Assembly: GCA_904501845.1 (NCBI GenBank)
Contig: CAJGCH010000085.1
Coordinates: 1 to 10,538, forward strand
Length of the DNA: 10,538 nt
Reading direction: 5' to 3'
Origin: an uncultured Bacillaceae bacterium
GTDB lineage: Bacteria > Bacillota > Bacilli > Bacillales > Pradoshiaceae
Part shown: positions 8,301-10,538 of the stretch, piece by piece
Layout: each line of letters starts with the position of its first letter
Position numbering within the stretch: position 1 is the stretch's first letter
Position numbers and translations under genes: made by a program
Notes under the pieces: generated by a model
What the model saw: only the letters and a program-made list of their open reading frames with translations
Told to the model about the DNA's origin: nothing
Databases searched by the model: none

Positions 8301-8468
8301 TGTCGCTCCAGGATATACATCCATTACCATCAAGTAAGGGATGGAGATATCTGGAATTGACTCCATCTTCATTCTCGTTCCTGAATAGATACCTGAAGCT
8401 GTAATGATGATTGTCAATAACCAAACAGCCAGTTTATTTTTCAGGACAAAGTTGACTAAACCTTTCAA
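5382..8468 (-). CDS. RND-superfamily multidrug/lipopeptide exporter (HAE1; SwrC/YerP-like)
   Basis: Proton-driven export pump of the AcrB family in the cytoplasmic membrane. It has 1028 residues from the chosen TTG start. The two-fold RND plan is clear: a membrane helix at about 13-30, a large external loop (31-340) starting PGATPEQV, helices 2-6 (about 341-495), helix 7 (529-552), a second loop (553-855), and helices 8-12 (860-1013). Helix 4 keeps the proton-relay pair in GRVIDDSIVVVEN (D402, D403). The helix 10 motif is GIVVTNAIVLVD. No adaptor or outer-membrane channel lies nearby, as for SwrC, which gives surfactin resistance and supports swarming in B. subtilis. The frame extends to a GTG at 8501 without a ribosome site; the TTG at 8468 has one and gives an N-terminus like SwrC. 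A divergent TetR gene shares its promoter region. The substrate is unknown. Confidence 0.93.
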   Translation of the reverse strand: MKGLVNFVLKNKLAVWLLTIIITASGIYSGTRMKMESIPDISIPYLMVMDVYPGATPEQVMNDVSIPMEKAVEGLEDVKAVYSTSSSNVSQVQVEYDYGVDMDEKKRELQAALDNVNLPEDAEEPSIMSISLNMMPIMALSISSTEEDIVELTSTVEDTILPKIEKLDGVASAAITGQHIEEVNFTYDKEKMAELDLKEDDVKQMIQASDMALSLGLYEFEEGEEAISVDGKLKTVDELKEMLIPVTPSQTNPAPFVKLGDIAEIETVGKVESVSRTNGKDAISIQIVKGQEANTVTVANAVKDLIEEEQEKIDGLQIGVTLDQGEPIEESVFTMVEKALFGGLIAVLIILLFLRDVKSTLISIISIPVSIFMALLLLNWLDITLNIMTLGAVTVAIGRVIDDSIVVVENIYRRMHLKDEKLHGRALIREATLEMFKPILSSTLVTVAVFAPMVFVGGMVGELFVPFALTMTFALGASLLVAITIVPVLSHTLFRKKLYGEKEEKQHKEAGKLANWYKGVLEKALNHKVITSIIAIVLLAGSLALMPLIGFSFLGSEEEKTMYVTYTPATGELEEETLANIEEVEKELMKNKDIETLQVSVTDSESADPAAMMMGGSDGALMFLIFDPDMEDFASEKEKVEEYLFNLDQSGEWKTQDFTSMSVASNEVSYTLYSEDLDDLNKAVKDVEAALGDIDGLEDIETDAEDPYVENVFIVDQENVLQYGLTTAQIVQALNEDSSKEVLTTVESNGQDIEVIVQQEAKATAKNLKELLETEIPTATGTSMPLSEIVEVEKGTTLNTLSRSKGEYYATVSGTITDDDISKATSAADKKIDELELPKGVTTGVEGVAADMSETFTQLGIAMIAAVAIVYFILVVTFREGLAPFAILFSLPFAVIGSFVGLYLTDLTISVSVMMGLLMLIGIVVTNAIVLVDRIIHMEYDGMEMREAILEAGMTRLRPILMTAIATIGAMLPMALGNGGGGLVSQDLAVTVIGGLVSSTALTLVIVPIVYETLSKMLKKNRKDIRED

Positions 8469-8473
8469 TTTTA

Positions 8474-8483
8474 CACCATCCTC
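8474..8483 (-). promoter_or_regulatory. Ribosome binding site supporting the TTG start of the RND pump
   Basis: On the minus strand GAGGATGGTG is followed by TAAAA and a TTG at 8468-8466. The complementarity is imperfect (AGGAtGGTG against AGGAGGTG), but the upstream GTG at 8501 has no purine-rich site before it. The choice shortens the protein by 11 residues. Confidence 0.5.
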
Positions 8484-8537
8484 ATATGTATTTTTTCTCA
8501 CATTCTAGTTGACTGCCAAATCACAGCTTTTGTGCAA

Positions 8538-8566
8538 TTGACTAAATTCCTACATTTACTTATAAT
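8538..8566 (+). promoter_or_regulatory. Sigma-A promoter of the TetR-family gene
   Basis: TTGACT (8538-8543), a 17-base spacer and TATAAT (8561-8566) make a near-perfect vegetative promoter. Transcription should start about 8573, inside the palindromic operator, giving a leader of about 40 bases to the ATG at 8613. Confidence 0.85.
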
Positions 8567-8590
8567 AATGACCGAGTGGTCAGATGTCAA
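8562..8590 (-). promoter_or_regulatory. Sigma-A promoter of the RND pump gene, overlapping the tetR promoter
   Basis: On the minus strand TTGACA (8590-8585), a 17-base spacer and TATTAT (8567-8562). Its -10 shares five of six base pairs with the -10 of the divergent TetR promoter. The start would be near 8555, leaving about 87 bases of leader before the TTG. The spacer contains the whole operator palindrome. Confidence 0.8.
8569..8582. promoter_or_regulatory. Operator palindrome for the TetR-family repressor
   Basis: TGACC-GAGT-GGTCA is a perfect 5-bp inverted repeat with a 4-base centre. It lies wholly between the -35 and -10 of the pump promoter and over the expected start of the tetR promoter, so one bound dimer or dimer pair could silence both. 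The adjacent TetR gene is the obvious binder. Binding is inferred from position and symmetry only. Confidence 0.75.
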
Positions 8591-8600
8591 CAAATTAGTC

Positions 8601-8607
8601 AGGAGTG
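8601..8607 (+). promoter_or_regulatory. Ribosome binding site that fixes the TetR start at 8613
   Basis: AGGAGTG followed by TTAAC and ATG. The longer open frame from 8532 would begin at a GTG upstream of and within the promoter, before the expected transcription start, so it cannot be the real start. Confidence 0.85.
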
Positions 8608-8612
8608 TTAAC

Positions 8613-9449
8613 ATGATCAAGAAGCAGCTAATCATGGATACAGCGTTGGAATTATTTGCTGAAAATGGGATTGAAGCAACATCCATCAAACAAATTACAG
8701 ATCGATGCGGCATTTCCAAAGGGGCTTTTTATCTTTCATTTATATCAAAGGATGAATTGATTTCTGCCATAATTGAGCATTTCATCAGTGAGTTTGTCGC
8801 AGAAATTGACCGCTCAGTCAGACAAACAGAACAGCCTAATCAATTGCTCTATAACTTTTTCTATTCCTCTTTCAGCCAATTTCAGGAAAAGTATCATTAC
8901 GCCAACATTTTCATGAAGGAAAATCTAACGGCACTTAATCATGATATCTACCTGATGATGAATAAATATGACGCATTCATAAATGCCATTATCTTTTCAA
9001 TTATCGACGTTCAATTCCCGAAGCTAGATGAAACAATGCGGGCTGATTTAGTTTTTACAATTAAAGGGTTCTCTAAATTCTATCCTGAATTAACCGCTTT
9101 TTCCAATTATCCGGTTGACCTGGATGTATTATGCCGCTCCCTTGCCGAGAAAACAACAATCCTCGCAAGACAAGCAACCATTCCCTTTATCACGGAGGAG
9201 TATTTCAGCACTTCTAAGGTATGCTACCAATCACCTAGTAAAGAACAGCTTTACGAATTGCTCCAACAGACGAAAAAAGAAATCGCTGATGATGTCATCC
9301 AGCAATCAATTGATTTATTGTGTGAAAGCCTAGAGGAATTAACCTTGCCAAAAGCCGTTGTACACGGATTATTAAAAAATCTCCAAACAAATTCACATAG
9401 TAAATGGGCAGCCTATCAATATGAGTTATACATTGAACAGCAGAAATAA
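8613..9449 (+). CDS. TetR/AcrR-family transcriptional repressor (YerO-like)
   Basis: DNA-binding repressor of 278 residues. The N-terminal helix-turn-helix is classic: FAENGIEATSIKQITDRCGI and SKGAFYLSF run through about residues 15-43, followed by KDELI. The remainder is the ligand-binding and dimerisation domain, helical and without a recognisable signature. It is longer than the usual 190-220 residues; the extra C-terminal stretch from about 190 on is rich in Q, E, L and K, as in the long YerO regulator of the B. subtilis pump gene swrC/yerP. It is divergent from the RND gene with a shared operator at 8569-8582, so it likely represses the pump and itself until a pump substrate binds. A terminator follows the stop. 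The family is certain; the target is strongly implied by layout; the inducer is unknown. Confidence 0.93.
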   Translation: MIKKQLIMDTALELFAENGIEATSIKQITDRCGISKGAFYLSFISKDELISAIIEHFISEFVAEIDRSVRQTEQPNQLLYNFFYSSFSQFQEKYHYANIFMKENLTALNHDIYLMMNKYDAFINAIIFSIIDVQFPKLDETMRADLVFTIKGFSKFYPELTAFSNYPVDLDVLCRSLAEKTTILARQATIPFITEEYFSTSKVCYQSPSKEQLYELLQQTKKEIADDVIQQSIDLLCESLEELTLPKAVVHGLLKNLQTNSHSKWAAYQYELYIEQQK

Positions 9450-9479
9450 GCAGAGTGATTATGGTTACTCTGCCTTTTT
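9450..9479 (+). terminator. Rho-independent terminator of the TetR gene
   Basis: A 9-bp stem with one G-U pair (9450-9458 with 9465-9473) and a 6-base loop begins directly after the TAA and is followed by C and five Ts. Confidence 0.88.
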
Positions 9480-9492
9480 CATTCCAAATGCG

Positions 9493-9526
9493 AAAAAGGC
9501 AACCGGCTACATTGCCGACTGCCTTT
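9493..9526 (-). terminator. Rho-independent terminator of the azoreductase gene
   Basis: Arms at 9520-9526 plus 9514-9517 and 9504-9507 plus 9495-9501. Read as minus-strand RNA the two central GU/GU positions pair as wobbles, giving a continuous 13-bp stem followed by five Us. On the plus strand the same positions are AC/AC mismatches, so the structure is built for the minus strand. It begins 14 bases after the azoreductase stop. Confidence 0.85.
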
Positions 9527-9540
9527 CCAAATATCAGTAT

Positions 9541-10191
9541 TCACTGTTTTTGATATACATTTGAAAGCTCCTGTGCTGCCTCACGCACTCGGTTCATTCC
9601 TTCTTCAATGATTTCCAAAGCCCTATCTGGATTAGCATTATGTCCTTCAATGATAACCTCATTAACAATTTCCATTCCAAACAGGGACCCGAAAACGGTT
9701 CTCATATAATTGACACTCATCTCCATAGGCGCCATTTCTGGAGTGGAATAAATACCGCCGCGCGCATTTAGGAGAAGGATTTTTTTATCTGGCATCAAAG
9801 GCACAAGATTTCCCTCTGCATCATACTTAAAGGTAAATCCTGATGCATATATGTAATCGATAAAGGTTTGCAGCTTAGCGGGAATCGTTAAATTCCATAG
9901 AGGGAATACAAACACAATAACATCGGCTGCAGAGAAAGCATCCATCGCTTTTTGCTTTGCCGCTAGCAGACGACTCTCATCTTCTGTCAGCTCTTCACCA
10001 GATTGGCTCTTCCCAAAAGCATCGAATAAAGTCTGTCCGAAATAAGGAGTATCCTCTTTAAACACATCATAGGTAGAGACATTGAGCTTTCCTTCTTTCC
10101 GTACAGTTTCCATAAAAACCTCATACATCTTGCTTGAGATCCCCTCTGTTGCCGGACGATCATTCGCCTTTACTACTAATACATTTGTCAT
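9541..10191 (-). CDS. azoR: FMN-dependent NADH-azoreductase (AzoR/AcpD family)
   Basis: Cytoplasmic flavodoxin-fold oxidoreductase, usually a homodimer, reducing azo dyes and quinones with NAD(P)H. At 216 residues it is full length. It starts MTNVLVVKANDRP, the form common in Bacillus AzoR1/AzoR2, where the phosphate loop precedes SSKMYEVF. The flavin-binding segment is FPLWNLTIPAKLQTFIDYI at 96-114, followed by the GFTFKYDAEGN stretch; the second FMN loop is NARGGIYS at 142-149. GGAGG lies nine bases upstream of the ATG. It is convergent with the TetR gene and has its own terminator, so it is probably monocistronic. The Bacillus relatives respond to thiol and quinone stress through MarR-type regulators; here an unrelated-looking repeated ATTCCTA motif occupies the upstream region. 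The enzyme class is firm; the natural substrate is not known. Confidence 0.93.
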   Translation of the reverse strand: MTNVLVVKANDRPATEGISSKMYEVFMETVRKEGKLNVSTYDVFKEDTPYFGQTLFDAFGKSQSGEELTEDESRLLAAKQKAMDAFSAADVIVFVFPLWNLTIPAKLQTFIDYIYASGFTFKYDAEGNLVPLMPDKKILLLNARGGIYSTPEMAPMEMSVNYMRTVFGSLFGMEIVNEVIIEGHNANPDRALEIIEEGMNRVREAAQELSNVYQKQ

Positions 10192-10236
10192 TTATTCGTA
10201 CCTCCAATTCAATTCTCTTTATATTCAGCAGTTCAT

Positions 10237-10271
10237 ATTCCTACTTAATTCCTACTAATCAACTTAGGAAT
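10237..10271. repeat. ATTCCTA motif cluster upstream of the azoreductase, possible operator
   Basis: ATTCCTACT occurs twice in direct orientation (10237-10245 and 10248-10256), and an inverted TAGGAAT follows at 10265-10271, forming a 7-bp inverted repeat with the second copy. A further CATATTCCTA at 10343-10352 repeats 10234-10243 exactly. The inverted pair overlaps a possible minus-strand promoter, so regulator binding is plausible. Confidence 0.45.
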
Positions 10272-10277
10272 GGTCAA
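10249..10277 (-). promoter_or_regulatory. Possible promoter of the azoreductase gene
   Basis: On the minus strand TTGACC (10277-10272) is followed after 17 bases by TAGGAA (10254-10249). The -35 is good but the -10 matches only three of six consensus positions, so activation or another start site is likely. No better pair is visible nearer the gene. Confidence 0.3.
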
Positions 10278-10409
10278 AGTCAGGATAACACCGATACGTA
10301 AAAATCACAAAACATCTATCTTATCATGGCCAAAAACCAAACCATATTCCTATCATATGATAATATTTTCCAATCAAAATACACTTAAAGACTACTCTAA
10401 AATCAGCTA

Positions 10410-10418
10410 TGTTATAAT
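10410..10418 (+). promoter_or_regulatory. Extended -10 promoter facing off the right edge
   Basis: TGTTATAAT is a perfect TGn-extended sigma-A -10 (hexamer 10413-10418). No good -35 stands 16-18 bases upstream, which extended -10 promoters tolerate. Transcription from about 10425 would run at least 110 bases with no start codon preceded by a ribosome site, so a long leader or a small RNA is possible. Confidence 0.4.
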
Positions 10419-10538
10419 AGATTCACATTTTCCTTTTTTTACTAAGTTATATAGCATCTGGCACCACAGTTTCTTCTTTTTCTTATCAGTCGGACCTGTG
10501 CTTTCCAATAAATCATATGACAGTCTATTTTTCTTTTA

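Larger units (their letters stand above)
10192..10538. other. Non-coding right end, no supportable gene
   Basis: About 347 AT-rich bases upstream of the azoreductase. They hold its leader and ribosome site, the ATTCCTA repeats, a perfect 12-bp palindrome TATCATATGATA at 10351-10362, and a rightward extended -10 promoter at 10410-10418. All reading frames are short. One minus-strand frame from 10535 to about 10410 reads lysine-rich without stops but has no start with a ribosome site. The target of the rightward promoter lies outside the window. Confidence 0.6.

Noticed and set aside
8509..8543. Repeated TTGACT at 8509-8514 and 8538-8543 as possible extra promoter or regulator half-sites
   Set aside because: The 8509 copy has no -10 at a suitable distance and no symmetry with the operator; only the 8538 copy has promoter context.
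8532..8612. N-terminal extension of the TetR protein
   Set aside because: The segment covers the promoter and operator, begins before the predicted transcription start, and sits ahead of a good ribosome site and the normal TetR N-terminus.
10408..10535. Lysine-rich minus-strand open frame at the right edge as the tail of another gene
   Set aside because: A stop lies at the window edge in this frame, no start has a ribosome site, and the composition tracks the A-rich strand.

Overview
The window looks like chromosome from a low-to-moderate-GC, Gram-positive, endospore-forming member of the Bacillaceae. The reasons are strong AGGAGG-type ribosome binding sites, GTG and TTG starts, compact U-tract terminators, a CotS-family spore coat protein, an SpoIIIJ/YqjG-type YidC, and an RND pump with no periplasmic adaptor or outer-membrane partner, as expected in a monoderm. 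I see no tRNA, rRNA, CRISPR array, insertion sequence or prophage gene. Species-level placement is not possible from sequence reading alone.

Layout, left to right. (1) Positions 1-654 (+): the 3' part of a yidC/oxaA-type membrane insertase, followed by a clean terminator. (2) Positions 799-5328: a glycan locus with a sporulation flavour. On the minus strand lie a UTP-glucose-1-phosphate uridylyltransferase, a CotS-family kinase-like spore coat protein and a GT4 glycosyltransferase. The last two overlap by ATGA. A UDP-glucose 6-dehydrogenase diverges from the uridylyltransferase on the plus strand. Together these would turn glucose-1-P into UDP-glucose and UDP-glucuronate and supply a glycosyltransferase made with a coat protein. 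The gene set recalls the ytdA/ytcA/ytcC and cotS genes of Bacillus subtilis, so spore coat or crust polysaccharide is the favoured inference. (3) Positions 5382-9449: a large RND exporter (minus) and a divergent TetR-type repressor (plus), resembling swrC/yerP and yerO. Their consensus sigma-A promoters share overlapping -10 boxes, and one perfect TGACC-N4-GGTCA palindrome lies where it can block both. This is the best-supported regulatory element in the window. (4) Positions 9541-10191 (minus): an FMN-dependent NADH azoreductase. (5) Positions 10192-10538: no convincing gene, but a cluster of ATTCCTA motifs, a 12-bp palindrome and a rightward extended -10 promoter that may serve something beyond the window.

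Several starts are revised from the longest open frame. The CotS-like gene starts at 2882, the RND pump probably at a TTG at 8468, and the TetR gene at 8613; each choice rests on a ribosome binding site. Nothing here is clearly a new class of system. The items most worth a second look are the shared operator at 8538-8590, the coat-kinase/glycosyltransferase pairing with possible sigma-K/GerE signals, and the repeated motif upstream of the azoreductase.
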